Assembly (NCBI GenBank): GCA_027214125.1
Contig: JAPWHF010000016.1
Location: forward strand, 18,292-82,291
Length of the DNA stretch: 64,000 nucleotides
Direction: 5' to 3'
Source of the DNA: Zoogloeaceae bacterium G21618-S1
Lineage (GTDB): Bacteria; Pseudomonadota; Gammaproteobacteria; Burkholderiales; Rhodocyclaceae
Shown: positions 9,087-20,218 of the stretch, piece after piece
Layout: each line of letters opens with the position of its first letter
How positions within the stretch are numbered: position 1 is the stretch's first letter
Position numbers and translations under genes: made by a program
Notes under the pieces: model-generated
The model's input: the letters and a program-made list of their open reading frames with translations, nothing else
What the model was told of the DNA's origin: nothing
Databases searched by the model: none

Positions 9087-10364
9087 TCAGTCCGTGGTTT
9101 GGGGTCTCAGGCGGCGGATGCTGCCGGCGCTGATGCGGGCGATTTCGTGGTGGCCGACGTCGACCAGGGTGGCTTCGAAGTCGACTTTGAGCGGCAGGCG
9201 CATGAAGGCGCCGATGGGGCCGTCGGCGGGCGCGCTGTCCTGGCTGTCGGCGAGCAGGGCGAGCAGCGACAGGCGATAGGCCGCGTGGCCGAAGCTGCCG
9301 CCGGAAACGGCGTCGTGCAAGGTGGCGGGCTCGGTGTCGATGGCACCCAGCCGGTCGGCAAAGTGGGTGAGCAGGCGCAGGTCTTCTTCTTCGGGCGCGA
9401 GCGCGGTGGGGGCGTCGTCGGCCTCGGGCAGTGTGGTGTCGTCGGCCTCGCCGCGCAGCAGCTCGCACAGGGCGGTTTCGGCGCGGTCGAGCAATTCGTG
9501 GCCACCGGCCAGCAGCGGGATGTGCGGGGTGTCGGTGATGGCGTCAAAAGCCATCGCGGCGAGCGTATCCATGCCTTGTTGCCCGAGCCAGGCAGTGACA
9601 TCGCTGGACGAGATCCCCGAGCTGCCGAGCGTGACCCGCTGGGTCTCGATCTTGTTGAGTGCGCGCTGGAAGGCGGCATCGACCCGCGCCAAACGGGACT
9701 GCGCCAGACCGATGCGCTGGGCAATCCGGGCGATATCGAAGGGCGCGTCGGCGTCTGAGAGGAGTGAGCGCAGGATGTCGGTGCCGCGGTCCAGCCATTT
9801 GCCGTTGGCCGATAGCCTGCGGCGCGATTCGACGATGCGAAACTCCGAGCCCGAGGCGATGGCCTCTTCAAAATGCAGCGTGAGGTCGTTGAGCTTGGAC
9901 AGCAGGTGACCAAGCGCCTCGGCGTTGATGCTGTCGGTGGCTTGCAGGCCGGCGAGCTGGGCCGTGAGAAAGCCGAGCTCGGCGTCTTCGGATTCGCCAA
10001 AGCGCAGCAACATGCTGAGTGCGGCGACGGCGTTTCGGCCCGCGTCCGACAGGTGGTAGAGGCCGTCGTCGGCGTAGCTGATCAGGCCCGATTCGCGCAG
10101 GCGCTTGAGCGTGGTTTCGAGCTTGACCGCATCGAGGTAGGCGAAGCGGCGGCGCAGCGCGTCGGGCGACCAGCGCGGGTGGTCGACATCATGGCCGACC
10201 TCGCGCAGCACGAGCAGGCGCAGCAACACCTCCGCCTCGCTGCCGCGAAACAGGGAGATGAAGGTGTCGATGACCGGCTGCGCAGCGGCGAGTGCCGAAA
10301 GTTCGGGCACATCGTCCACAGCGTAGCCGGGCGCGAGATAGTCTGCGAGGTCCTGATCGGTCAT
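9087..10364 (-). CDS. mksF: MksF-like (MukF/JetA-type) kleisin subunit
   Basis: A 425-residue protein, first gene of the condensin-like operon. The N-terminal part contains a winged-helix-like region (EVLLRLLVLREVGH ... TLKRLRESGLISYADDGLYHLSDAGR), followed by a long helical middle (about 120-260) and a C-terminal domain (about 320-425). This is the layout of MukF/MksF kleisins, which bridge the SMC heads. No signal peptide or membrane segment is seen. It begins 30 bases after prfB ends on the same strand, so it may be read from the prfB promoter or from one inside prfB. The assignment depends on the neighbouring SMC gene. Confidence 0.65.
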   Translation of the reverse strand: MTDQDLADYLAPGYAVDDVPELSALAAAQPVIDTFISLFRGSEAEVLLRLLVLREVGHDVDHPRWSPDALRRRFAYLDAVKLETTLKRLRESGLISYADDGLYHLSDAGRNAVAALSMLLRFGESEDAELGFLTAQLAGLQATDSINAEALGHLLSKLNDLTLHFEEAIASGSEFRIVESRRRLSANGKWLDRGTDILRSLLSDADAPFDIARIAQRIGLAQSRLARVDAAFQRALNKIETQRVTLGSSGISSSDVTAWLGQQGMDTLAAMAFDAITDTPHIPLLAGGHELLDRAETALCELLRGEADDTTLPEADDAPTALAPEEEDLRLLTHFADRLGAIDTEPATLHDAVSGGSFGHAAYRLSLLALLADSQDSAPADGPIGAFMRLPLKVDFEATLVDVGHHEIARISAGSIRRLRPQTTD

Positions 10365-10394
10365 GCCGGTGACGCGCTCGGTGTGTGCTGCGCC

Positions 10395-11499
10395 TTAAAC
10401 GGCTTGCTTGAGGCTGGCCTCGATGAAGTCGTCCAGGTCGCCGTCGAGCACGGCCTGGGTGTTGCCGACTTCATAGTTGGTACGCAGATCCTTGATGCGC
10501 GACTGATCGAGCACGTAGGAGCGGATCTGGTGACCCCAGCCGATGTCGCTCTTGGCGTCTTCGAGTGCTTGCGCCTCGCTCTGGCGCTTGCGCAACTCAA
10601 GCTCATAGAGCTTGGCCTTGAGCATCTTCCAGGCTTCGTCCTTGTTGCGGTGCTGAGAGCGGTCGTTCTGGCACTGCACGACGATGCCGGTCGGGTTGTG
10701 CGTCAGACGCACGGCCGAGTCGGTCTTGTTGATGTGCTGACCGCCCGCACCCGAGGCGCGGTAAGTGTCGGTGCGCACATCGGCCGGGTTGATGTCGATC
10801 TCGATGGAGTCGTCGATTTCCGGGTAGATCGACACCGAGCAAAAGCTGGTGTGGCGGCGCGCGTTGGAGTCGAAGGGCGACTTGCGTACCAGTCGGTGGA
10901 TGCCGTTTTCGGTGCGCAAAAAGCCGAAGGCATACTCGCCCGTGACCTTGATCGTGGCGCTCTTGATGCCGGCCACTTCGCCATCGGACTCTTCGAGCAG
11001 TTCGGTGGTGAAGCCCTTGCGTTCGCAGTAGCGCAGATACATGCGTTCGAGCATGCCCGCCCAGTCCTGCGCTTCGGTGCCGCCAGCGCCGGCCTGGATG
11101 TCGATGAAGCAGGCGTTCTCGTCCATGGGGCCAGAGAACATGCGGCGGAATTCGAGCCCGCCGACGACTTCTTCGAGCGCCTTGGCGTCGGTGTCGATGG
11201 CTTCGAGCGTGTCGTCGTCACCTTCGGCTTCGGCCATTTCGAACAGATCGAGCAGGTCACCCGACTGTTGGGCGACGTGTTGCAGCGTCACCACCACGCC
11301 TTCGAGCAGCTTCTTTTCCTTGCCCAGGGCCTGACCGCGCGCGGCGTCGTTCCAGACGGCGGGGTCTTCGAGGGCGATGTTAACTTCTTCTAGTTTTGAG
11401 GCTTTTTCATCGTAGTCAAAGATACCTCCGAAGTTCTTCCCCGCGGCGCTTCAAGTCCGCAAGGGCTTCGGCGATGTCGTTGATGCGTTCTGCGTCCAT
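10395..11499 (-). CDS. prfB: peptide chain release factor 2, with programmed +1 frameshift
   Basis: RF2 recognises UAA and UGA stop codons and triggers release of the peptide. Translation starts at ATG 11499, reads 27 codons to an in-frame UGA (11418-11416), shifts +1 and continues from 11417, giving 367 residues (join of 11499-11419 and 11417-10395). The UGA-specific tripeptide SPF (in RKSPFDSN) and the catalytic GGQ (in GAGGQHINK) are both present. The product resumes [23 protein letters not shown], as in other RF2 proteins. A minus-strand -10 box lies about 40 bases upstream. Standard gene callers would start it falsely at 11297. Confidence 0.97.
11411..11429 (-). promoter_or_regulatory. 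prfB programmed frameshift site
   Basis: On the minus strand the sequence reads CGGAGGTATCTTTGACTAC. An internal Shine-Dalgarno-like AGG, a slippery CTT codon and the UGA stop followed by C match the known RF2 autoregulatory site. When RF2 is scarce, termination at UGA is slow and the ribosome shifts +1. Confidence 0.95.
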
Positions 11500-11534
11500 G
11501 GTCGGGTGCTCCGGGTGATCAATGCAAACCGCGC

Positions 11535-11540
11535 ATTATA
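11535..11540 (-). promoter_or_regulatory. -10 element upstream of prfB
   Basis: A perfect TATAAT on the minus strand, about 36 bases before the prfB ATG. The hexamer 17 bases further upstream is a poor -35, so only the -10 is supported. Confidence 0.45.
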
Positions 11541-11566
11541 CAGCCAGCACCGGCGTGCACGGCAGA

Positions 11567-12648
<1,082 letters not shown>

Positions 12649-12652
<4 letters not shown>

Positions 12653-13332
12653 CGTTTCGCCTGCCGGTCATTCAGGGTGTGGAGCGCGAGCAGCACGATG
12701 AAGGAGAAGGCCAGTAACCCGCCCGCCAACCAGTGCGCCTGTGTGTATTCCAGCGCTTCGACATGGTCGTAGATCTGGATGGCGACGACCCGCGTTTCGT
12801 TGGGGATATTGCCGCCGATCATCAGTACGACGCCGAATTCACCCACCGTGTGGGCAAATCCGAGCACGGTGGCGGTCAGGAAGCCGGGGCGGGCCAGCGG
12901 CAGGATGACGGAAAAGAAGGCGTCGATCGGCCGTGCGCCGAGGGTGGCGGCCACTTCGAGGGGCCGCGGGCCAATGGCGATGAAGGCGTCGCGGATGGGC
13001 TGGACGACGAAGGGCAGCGAATAGATAAGCGAGCCGATGACCAGCCCGGCGAAGGTGAAGGGCAGGGCGCCAAGGCCGACTTCGGCAGTGAGTCGCCCGA
13101 GCGGGCCGTTGGGCCCCATGGCTACCAGCAGGTAAAAACCGAGGACGGTCGGTGGCAAAATCAGCGGCAGGGCGACCAGTGCGTTGATTGCGCCGCGCCA
13201 TCGTGCCCGCGAGTGCGCCAGCCACCAGGCTAGCGGTGTGCCGAGGATCAGCAGCAAGACGGTGACCGTAAATGCGAGCTTCAGCGTCAGCCAGATGGCA
13301 TCGATATCGGCGGGGCTGAGGAGAGCGTTCAT
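12649..13332 (-). CDS. modB: molybdate ABC transporter permease ModB
   Basis: Inner-membrane permease of the molybdate importer, 227 residues with about five hydrophobic segments (for example [20 protein letters not shown] and [20 protein letters not shown]). The cytoplasmic EAA-like loop is [25 protein letters not shown] (about 125-150), which docks on ModC. It overlaps modA and modC by 4 bases at each end, so the three genes form a tight operon. Length and topology are typical. Confidence 0.95.
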
Positions 13333-14081
13333 TCCGTGTCGTAGCCGTGCTGGCGGATGATCTGTCGTGCCGCGTCGCTTTTCAGAAACGCCATGAACGC
13401 ACGTGCGGCCGAGTTGTCAGCACCGTGTGTCAAGAGGGTGGCGGCCTGGCGAATCGGTGGATGCATGTCGGCTGGTACCAACCAGCCGGACCCCCGGATC
13501 AAGGTACCGTTCAGGCTCACTTGAGACCAGGCGACAAAACCGTAGGCGGCATTGCCTGTCGCAACGAACTGGAAGGTTTGCCCGATGTTTTCGCCTTGTA
13601 CGAGGCGTGGACCGAGCGCTGCTGTCAGCCCCAGTTTTTCGATCGTGGCAGCGGCGGCGGTTCCGTAGGGCGCGGTGACCGGGTTGGCAACGGCCACCCG
13701 TCCGCCTTCTGCTACGCGTAAAACGTCGGGTTGGATGTCGTGATGAGCGTCGGCCTGCCACAGCACCAGGCGGCCGATGGCATAGATAAAACGGCTGCCC
13801 GACACCGCGAACCCCTCATCCTCCAGACGGGCCGGGCGGGCTTCATCCGCCGACAGAAAGACATCGAAGGGCGCGCCGCGCTGGATCTGCGCGTAGAACT
13901 TGCCGGTCGATCCGGTGGATATCCGTACGCGATGTCCCGTGGCCTTGGTAAATACCGGTGCGACGGCTTCGATTGGCTTGATGAAGTTCGATGCCACTGC
14001 GACCGTGACCTCGCCGCCGATTGCCATGGGTGCAATCAACAGCAAGAAGGCGGCGTACAGTGAGCGAACGGCTTTATTCAC
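13329..14081 (-). CDS. modA: periplasmic molybdate-binding protein ModA
   Basis: Solute-binding protein that captures molybdate (and tungstate) in the periplasm. The 250-residue precursor has a signal peptide ([20 protein letters not shown], cleavage near residue 23) and the typical mature start [21 protein letters not shown]. Conserved ligand-site stretches follow: [27 protein letters not shown] and [14 protein letters not shown]. First gene of modABC. A near-perfect inverted repeat lies 17-40 bases upstream of the ATG and is a probable ModE operator. Confidence 0.95.
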   Translation of the reverse strand: MNKAVRSLYAAFLLLIAPMAIGGEVTVAVASNFIKPIEAVAPVFTKATGHRVRISTGSTGKFYAQIQRGAPFDVFLSADEARPARLEDEGFAVSGSRFIYAIGRLVLWQADAHHDIQPDVLRVAEGGRVAVANPVTAPYGTAAAATIEKLGLTAALGPRLVQGENIGQTFQFVATGNAAYGFVAWSQVSLNGTLIRGSGWLVPADMHPPIRQAATLLTHGADNSAARAFMAFLKSDAARQIIRQHGYDTE

Positions 14082-14097
14082 GGCAAGTTTTGAAGAG

Positions 14098-14121
14098 CGT
14101 TATTGTTGGCGAACGATAACG
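14098..14121. promoter_or_regulatory. probable ModE operator upstream of modA
   Basis: Inverted repeat with half-sites CGTTAT (14098-14103) and ATAACG (14116-14121) separated by 12 bases. It resembles the CGnTAT...ATAnCG half-sites of known ModE boxes. Its position, 17-40 bases upstream of the modA ATG, fits repression of modABC by molybdate-bound ModE. A ModE-type regulator is encoded at 31334-31708. Confidence 0.6.
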
Positions 14122-14255
14122 CATTTTGCCAAGCGGCGGATCGAATCCAGATCAAATTGGATGAAAGCCATGCGGGTGATGCCGCGTTATGGATGGTGCA
14201 TCAATCGGTGTGGTGATCGCCGGTGGGCGTGGGCATCGTGTGTCGGCAATGCCGC

Positions 14256-14702
14256 TCAGGTCTTGTCCCGCATCAGGCGGCCTTTCTCGCGCTCCCACTC
14301 GCGCGCTTTTTCCGTCTCTCGCTTGTCGTGCTGCTTCTTGCCCTTGGCCAGGCCGACGGTCGCTTTGATCCGGCCTTTTGAATAATGCAGATCGAGGGGC
14401 ACCAACGTAAAGCCGGCGCGCTCGACCTGACCGATGAGGCGGTCAATCTGCGCCGCGTGGAGCAGCAGCTTGCGGGTGCGCACCGGGTCGGCATGGATGT
14501 GCGTCGAGGCCGAGGTCAGGGGCGTGATGTGCATGCCGAGAATGAAGATCGCGCCATCGCGGATCAGCACGTAGGCTTCCTTGATGTTGGCGCGGCCTGC
14601 ACGGATCGCCTTCACTTCCCAGCCCTCAAGTACGAGGCCGGCTTCGATCTTCTCTTCAATGAAGTAATCGTGGAAGGCTTTGCGATTGTCGATGATGCTC
14701 AT
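14256..14702 (-). CDS. smpB: SsrA-binding protein SmpB
   Basis: Binds tmRNA and delivers it to stalled ribosomes for trans-translation. The 148-residue protein shows the family core: [40 protein letters not shown] split over the N-terminal beta barrel, then KLLLH...QIDRLIG and the basic C-terminal tail ([23 protein letters not shown]) that enters the decoding centre. The start [10 protein letters not shown] at 14702 matches the usual SmpB N-terminus; an in-frame ATG 10 codons upstream is rejected. Divergent from ratA. The tmRNA gene itself is not in this window. Confidence 0.96.
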   Translation of the reverse strand: MSIIDNRKAFHDYFIEEKIEAGLVLEGWEVKAIRAGRANIKEAYVLIRDGAIFILGMHITPLTSASTHIHADPVRTRKLLLHAAQIDRLIGQVERAGFTLVPLDLHYSKGRIKATVGLAKGKKQHDKRETEKAREWEREKGRLMRDKT

Positions 14703-14782
14703 GACGTCCCGGTCGGCCATATCGGCCAGCATGCGGTAAAATCGGGCATTCTAGCAGTTCCGCTATCTTCCGCCCCGAACAC

Positions 14783-15220
14783 ATGGCCGCCGTCAAAAAA
14801 GTTGTCCTGATTGAATTTACCCCTGCCGAGATGTTCGCGCTCGTCGACCAGGTCGAGGACTATCCCAAGTTCTTGCCGTGGTGTGGCGGGACCGAGCTGA
14901 TCGAGCGCAGCGACACCTTGACCGCAGCGACGCTGCATATCAACTATCACGGCATCAAGGCGCATTTTTCGACCGAGAACACCAAACTGCCGCCACGGGA
15001 GATGCATATCCGTCTCAAGGAGGGGCCGTTCGAGCACCTCGATGGGGGCTGGATCTTCACGCCGCTGGGCGATACCGCGTGCAAGGTCGAGTTCAGCCTC
15101 AACTACCAGTTTGCCAGCCGTTTGCTCGAGAAAGTGCTCGGGCCGGTCTTCAATCATATTGCCAACACCTTTGTCGACGCCTTCGTGAAGCGCGCCGGGC
15201 AAGTCTATCGGAGCGCCTGA
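14783..15220 (+). CDS. ratA: RatA/COQ10-family START-domain protein
   Basis: A 145-residue SRPBCC/START-fold protein of the family annotated as RatA (once described as a ribosome-association toxin) and related to the ubiquinone-binding COQ10 proteins. Typical features are KVVLIEFTPAEMFALVDQVEDYPKFLPWC at the N-terminus (in two parts) and FNHIANTFVDAFVKRA at the C-terminus, forming the long closing helix. It is divergent from smpB and 4 bases upstream of rnfH, a very conserved arrangement in proteobacteria. A quinone-related role is at least as likely as the toxin role. Confidence 0.92.
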   Translation: MAAVKKVVLIEFTPAEMFALVDQVEDYPKFLPWCGGTELIERSDTLTAATLHINYHGIKAHFSTENTKLPPREMHIRLKEGPFEHLDGGWIFTPLGDTACKVEFSLNYQFASRLLEKVLGPVFNHIANTFVDAFVKRAGQVYRSA

Positions 15221-15224
15221 CTTC

Positions 15225-15560
15225 ATGGCCGAACAGATTTCCGTCGAAGTGATTTACGCGCTGCGAGAGCGCCAGGACGTGGTGCGGGTCAAGCTGCCCG
15301 AAGGCGCAACGGTTCAGAATGCGATCGACGCCTCGGGGCTGTTGCAGAAGTATCCCGAGATTGATTTGAACGGTGCCAACAAGGTGGGGGTCTACGCCAA
15401 GCTCACCCCGCTGTCGAGCGTGTTGCGCGAGCGCGATCGCATTGAAATCTACCGACCCTTGATTGCCGACCCGAAAGAGGTCCGCCGCAAGCGCGCCAAA
15501 GAGGGCAAAGCCATGACGAAGGGTGGCGGTGACGACAAGGCGTCGGCAGACGAGGGGTAG
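15225..15560 (+). CDS. rnfH: RnfH-family (RatB) ubiquitin-like protein
   Basis: A 111-residue protein with a beta-grasp fold: ISVEVIYALRERQDVVRVKLPEGATVQNAIDASG (two strands and helix) and RDRIEIYRPLIADPKEVRRKRA, the conserved family C-terminus before a variable Lys/Asp-rich tail. The molecular role is unknown. It starts 4 bases after ratA and is followed by a strong terminator, so ratA-rnfH is a two-gene unit. Confidence 0.92.
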   Translation: MAEQISVEVIYALRERQDVVRVKLPEGATVQNAIDASGLLQKYPEIDLNGANKVGVYAKLTPLSSVLRERDRIEIYRPLIADPKEVRRKRAKEGKAMTKGGGDDKASADEG

Positions 15561-15573
15561 TAGCCGCTCTGCA

Positions 15574-15614
15574 CCACAAGAAAAGGCCCCGAACGTCGAG
15601 GCCTTTTCTTGTGG
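15574..15614. terminator. bidirectional terminator between rnfH and the DUF4124 gene
   Basis: A perfect 15-base inverted repeat (CCACAAGAAAAGGCC, 15574-15588, with its complement at 15600-15614) around an 11-base loop. A/T runs lie within the stem arms, giving T-rich 3' ends on both strands between convergent genes. Confidence 0.85.
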
Positions 15615-15644
15615 GATGTTCAGTGCGTTGTTTGCTGGGGAAGC

Positions 15645-16127
15645 TTATTCGCAGGCCCGCTTCATGACGTCGCGACTGCGCGCCATTTCTTCGGCTCGGC
15701 CGGCATCGTCCAGCACTTCGCGCTCGCCGGCACTATTGATGCGTTGCACGCGTCCGCCACTTTCAAGCAGCTTGAGTTGCGCGCTGGCCTGCTCGCAGGC
15801 TTCTTTCTTGCGGCGTGCTTGCTCGGCTTCTTCGTTGGCCTTGGCGGTGTTTTCGGCTGCTTCGGCCTTGCGCTTGGCGAAGTCGGCGTTTTTTTCCGCC
15901 CAGGTGGTCGGGGCGTCGGCCGTGCTCTGCGCTGCGCCACCGGCCGGCGGTGCGCTGCTGGTGCGTGGGCCGGTGCGGATGCCGGTCGCTTTGGCTTCGA
16001 CGCCGGCCGGCGGGGTGTCGGAAAAATGGCGTTTTCCGTTGGCGTCAGTCCATTCGTAGACCTGGCCAGCGAAAACGATGCCTGAAGTCAGTGCCAGGAG
16101 AAGTAGCGGTGAGTAGCGAAGTCGCAT
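15645..16127 (-). CDS. exported DUF4124-domain protein
   Basis: A 160-residue exported protein. A signal peptide (MRLRYSPLLLLALTSGIVFA) is followed by the DUF4124 motif QVYEWTDANGKRHFSDTPPAG (about 21-41). A low-complexity Ala/Thr/Pro linker, a charged coiled-coil (about 75-115) and two cysteines (KKEACEQ and MKRACE) complete it. The function of DUF4124 proteins is unknown; they are common in the envelopes of betaproteobacteria. I chose the start at MRLRYS (16127); an ATG six codons upstream would lengthen the signal peptide. Convergent with rnfH. Confidence 0.85.
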   Translation of the reverse strand: MRLRYSPLLLLALTSGIVFAGQVYEWTDANGKRHFSDTPPAGVEAKATGIRTGPRTSSAPPAGGAAQSTADAPTTWAEKNADFAKRKAEAAENTAKANEEAEQARRKKEACEQASAQLKLLESGGRVQRINSAGEREVLDDAGRAEEMARSRDVMKRACE

Positions 16128-16151
16128 TGAGATCAAGCCTTGCAAGATTGA

Positions 16152-17837
<1,686 letters not shown>

Positions 17838-17855
17838 TCCGCGTCCCGTTTGCAC

Positions 17856-17879
17856 AAGGCGGCCTCGGCCGCCTTTTTT
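17856..17879 (+). terminator. hairpin terminator between guaB and guaA
   Basis: Inverted repeat AAGGCGGCC / GGCCGCCTT (17856-17874) followed by a run of six T, ending 23 bases before guaA. It may attenuate rather than fully stop transcription into guaA, since no clear promoter follows. Confidence 0.75.
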
Positions 17880-17902
17880 CCATTTCCAGCTGAGCGAAAA
17901 CC

Positions 17903-19465
17903 ATGGCGCATCAGAAAATTCTCATCCTCGATTTCGGTTCCCAATTTACCCAGTTGATCGCGCGACGGGTTCGCGAACAACAGGTGTATTGCGAAATTCA
18001 CCCCTGCGACGTGTCCGATGAGTTTCTGCGCAATTTTGGCGCGGACGGCATCATCCTCTCGGGTGGCCCGAATTCGGTCTACAGCGAAGTCATGAACGCA
18101 CCACAGGCCGTATTCGAGCTCGGTAAACCCGTGTTCGGTATTTGCTACGGCATGCAGACCATGGCCGCGCAACTCGGTGGCAAGGTCGAGAGTTCGGACA
18201 CCCGCGAGTTCGGCTATGCAGAGGTGCGCGCGCAGGGGCATTCGAAGCTGTTCGAGAACATTCAGGATCGCAGCAACGACAAGGGTCACGGCCTGCTTGA
18301 CGTATGGATGAGCCATGGCGACAAGGTCACCGAGCTGCCGCCGGGCTTCCGCCTGATCGGCAGCAATGCCTCAACGCCGATTGCGGCGATGGCCGACGAA
18401 GAACGCGGTTTTTACGGCGTGCAGTTCCACCCGGAAGTGACGCATACCCTCAAGGGCAAAGATATCATTACCCGCTTCGTGCATGACATCTGCGGGTGCG
18501 GGCATGACTGGAACATGCCGGACTATGTCGCCGAAGCCGTCGCGGCCGTCCGTGAGCAGGTGGGTGACGAAGAGGTGATTCTTGGCCTCTCCGGTGGCGT
18601 GGATTCGTCCGTGGCCGCGGCGCTGATTCACCGTGCAATCGGCGATCAATTGACCTGCGTATTTGTCGACAACGGCCTGCTGCGCCTGAACGAAGCCGAA
18701 CAAGTGATGCAGACCTTTGGTCGCAACCTGGGCGTCAAGATCATCCATGTGGATGCGACCGAGCAGTTCCTCGGCCATCTGGTGGGGGTCAGTGATCCGG
18801 AACAAAAGCGCAAGATCATTGGCCGCGAGTTTGTCGAGGTCTTCCAGGCTGAAGCCGCCAAGCTCCCTAAGGCGCGCTGGCTGGCGCAAGGCACTATCTA
18901 CCCCGACGTGATCGAGTCGGCTGGTGGAAAGAACAAGAAAGCGCACACCATCAAGAGCCACCACAACGTTGGCGGGCTGCCCGAGACGCTCAATCTCAAG
19001 CTGCTTGAGCCCTTGCGCGAACTGTTCAAGGATGAGGTGCGTGAGCTGGGCATTGCGCTCGGTCTGCCGCACGACATGGTTTACCGCCATCCCTTCCCGG
19101 GGCCGGGTTTGGGCGTGCGCATTCTGGGCGAGGTCAAGCAGGAGTTTGCCGATCTGCTACGCCGTGCGGATGCAATCTTCATCGACGAGTTGCGCGCCGC
19201 TGACTGGTACGAGAAAACCTCACAGGCGTTCGCGGTGTTTTTGCCGGTCAAGAGTGTTGGCGTGATGGGCGACGGCCGTACCTACGAGTATGTCGTGGCC
19301 TTGCGTGCGGTGCAGACGCAAGACTTCATGACCGCGCTGTGGGCCGAATTGCCGCATTCGCTGCTGGCGCGGGTGAGTAACCGCATCATCAACGAAGTGC
19401 GCGGCATCAACCGGGTGGTGTACGACATCTCGGGCAAGCCACCGGCGACGATCGAGTGGGAATGA
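17903..19465 (+). CDS. guaA: GMP synthase (glutamine-hydrolysing)
   Basis: Aminates XMP to GMP using glutamine and ATP. The 520 residues comprise a class I glutamine amidotransferase domain with nucleophile Cys81 (GICYGMQ) and the histidine region [10 protein letters not shown]. An ATP-pyrophosphatase domain has the P-loop GLSGGVDSS (about 229-237), and the C-terminal dimerisation domain ends in the conserved KPPATIEWE. Start ATG at 17903. It lies directly after guaB, and a terminator hairpin follows. Confidence 0.98.
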   Translation: MAHQKILILDFGSQFTQLIARRVREQQVYCEIHPCDVSDEFLRNFGADGIILSGGPNSVYSEVMNAPQAVFELGKPVFGICYGMQTMAAQLGGKVESSDTREFGYAEVRAQGHSKLFENIQDRSNDKGHGLLDVWMSHGDKVTELPPGFRLIGSNASTPIAAMADEERGFYGVQFHPEVTHTLKGKDIITRFVHDICGCGHDWNMPDYVAEAVAAVREQVGDEEVILGLSGGVDSSVAAALIHRAIGDQLTCVFVDNGLLRLNEAEQVMQTFGRNLGVKIIHVDATEQFLGHLVGVSDPEQKRKIIGREFVEVFQAEAAKLPKARWLAQGTIYPDVIESAGGKNKKAHTIKSHHNVGGLPETLNLKLLEPLRELFKDEVRELGIALGLPHDMVYRHPFPGPGLGVRILGEVKQEFADLLRRADAIFIDELRAADWYEKTSQAFAVFLPVKSVGVMGDGRTYEYVVALRAVQTQDFMTALWAELPHSLLARVSNRIINEVRGINRVVYDISGKPPATIEWE

Positions 19466-19514
19466 GCGGGAGATCGCCACGCGCGTTTGCGGATCGCTGC
19501 TCGTCAATGCGAAG

Positions 19515-19547
19515 CCCCTGTTGGTCCAGTGCCAACTGGGGTTTTTT
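19515..19547 (+). terminator. terminator after guaA
   Basis: Stem CCCCTGTTGG / CCAACTGGGG with one mismatch, followed by six T (19542-19547). Confidence 0.8.
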
Positions 19548-19638
19548 CATGATGAATGCAGGATGAATGCTCGCTTCAGTGGCCGTTCATGCGTCAGCTG
19601 GCAAAGTACTTCCGTCAATCACTCAACGGGAGTCCGTC

Positions 19639-19932
19639 ATGAATACCTTCGCATTTAAATCGCTTGTCACCATCGGTCTGAGTCTCGGGGTGTCCGCTTC
19701 GGTACTTGCTGCGGCGCCGGCCGAGGTGTCTTGCGAGCAGGTCCAGGGGCGGATTCAAGCGCAGGTCGGGATTCGTGACAAGCCGGACACGTCCATGCTG
19801 GATACGCTGTCCGAGCACCCGGAGTGTCACTTTACTGCCGCCGAAGTGTTTCGGGCGGCTTTTGGTGATCGACCAATGCCGCGAAATACGCGACGAGACG
19901 GCCAGCGCGACATGCGTGACGATGACGATTGA
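19639..19932 (+). CDS. small exported protein, unknown function
   Basis: A 97-residue protein with a signal peptide (MNTFAFKSLVTIGLSLGVSASVLA). The mature region has two cysteines (VSCEQV and PECHFT) and ends in a highly charged tail rich in Arg and Asp (RDMRDDDD). The start at 19639 is supported by the ribosome-binding site AACGGGAG. I do not recognise a family. It stands between the guaA terminator and another small gene and is probably a periplasmic protein. Confidence 0.7.
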   Translation: MNTFAFKSLVTIGLSLGVSASVLAAAPAEVSCEQVQGRIQAQVGIRDKPDTSMLDTLSEHPECHFTAAEVFRAAFGDRPMPRNTRRDGQRDMRDDDD

Positions 19933-19984
19933 TGGTGTGTCTGGTAGGGTCGCTACCTGATTCTGGAAATGGGAACGACCGAGC

Positions 19985-20188
19985 ATGAGGGCACCGCTTA
20001 TCGACGCGCTGCTGAACCGGGTGGCGCGTTTGCGCTTTCCGCAGATCTTTGTGCTGACGGCGGCGGTGTTCGTGATCGATCTCCTGGTGCCGGACCCTTT
20101 GCCGTTTGCCGATGAAATTCTTTTCGGCTTGCTGACGATTCTCTTCGGGGTATGGCGAAAAGGCCGCGGCAGCGACCGTCGACGCTAA
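19985..20188 (+). CDS. small inner-membrane protein
   Basis: A 67-residue protein with two hydrophobic segments (FPQIFVLTAAVFVIDLLV, about 18-35, and LFGLLTILFGVW, about 46-57) and a basic C-terminus (RKGRGSDRRR). It resembles short DUF6116-type membrane proteins of betaproteobacteria, but the assignment is from memory of sequence style and uncertain. It lies 52 bases after the preceding small gene and converges on the histidine kinase gene. Confidence 0.6.
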   Translation: MRAPLIDALLNRVARLRFPQIFVLTAAVFVIDLLVPDPLPFADEILFGLLTILFGVWRKGRGSDRRR

Positions 20189-20218
20189 GCGAGGGCCTCT
20201 GCTTTCCTTTTCTGCGGC

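Noticed and set aside
5272..10364. A full Wadjet defence system
   Set aside because: No JetD-type nuclease gene is present in the neighbourhood; only the three condensin-like parts are supported.
9873..11393. A 506-residue plus-strand frame across prfB and mksF
   Set aside because: Antisense shadow; RF2 motifs are on the other strand.
11416..11418. In-frame stop near the 5' end of prfB as a pseudogene sign
   Set aside because: It is the known programmed frameshift signal and the frame continues correctly after +1.
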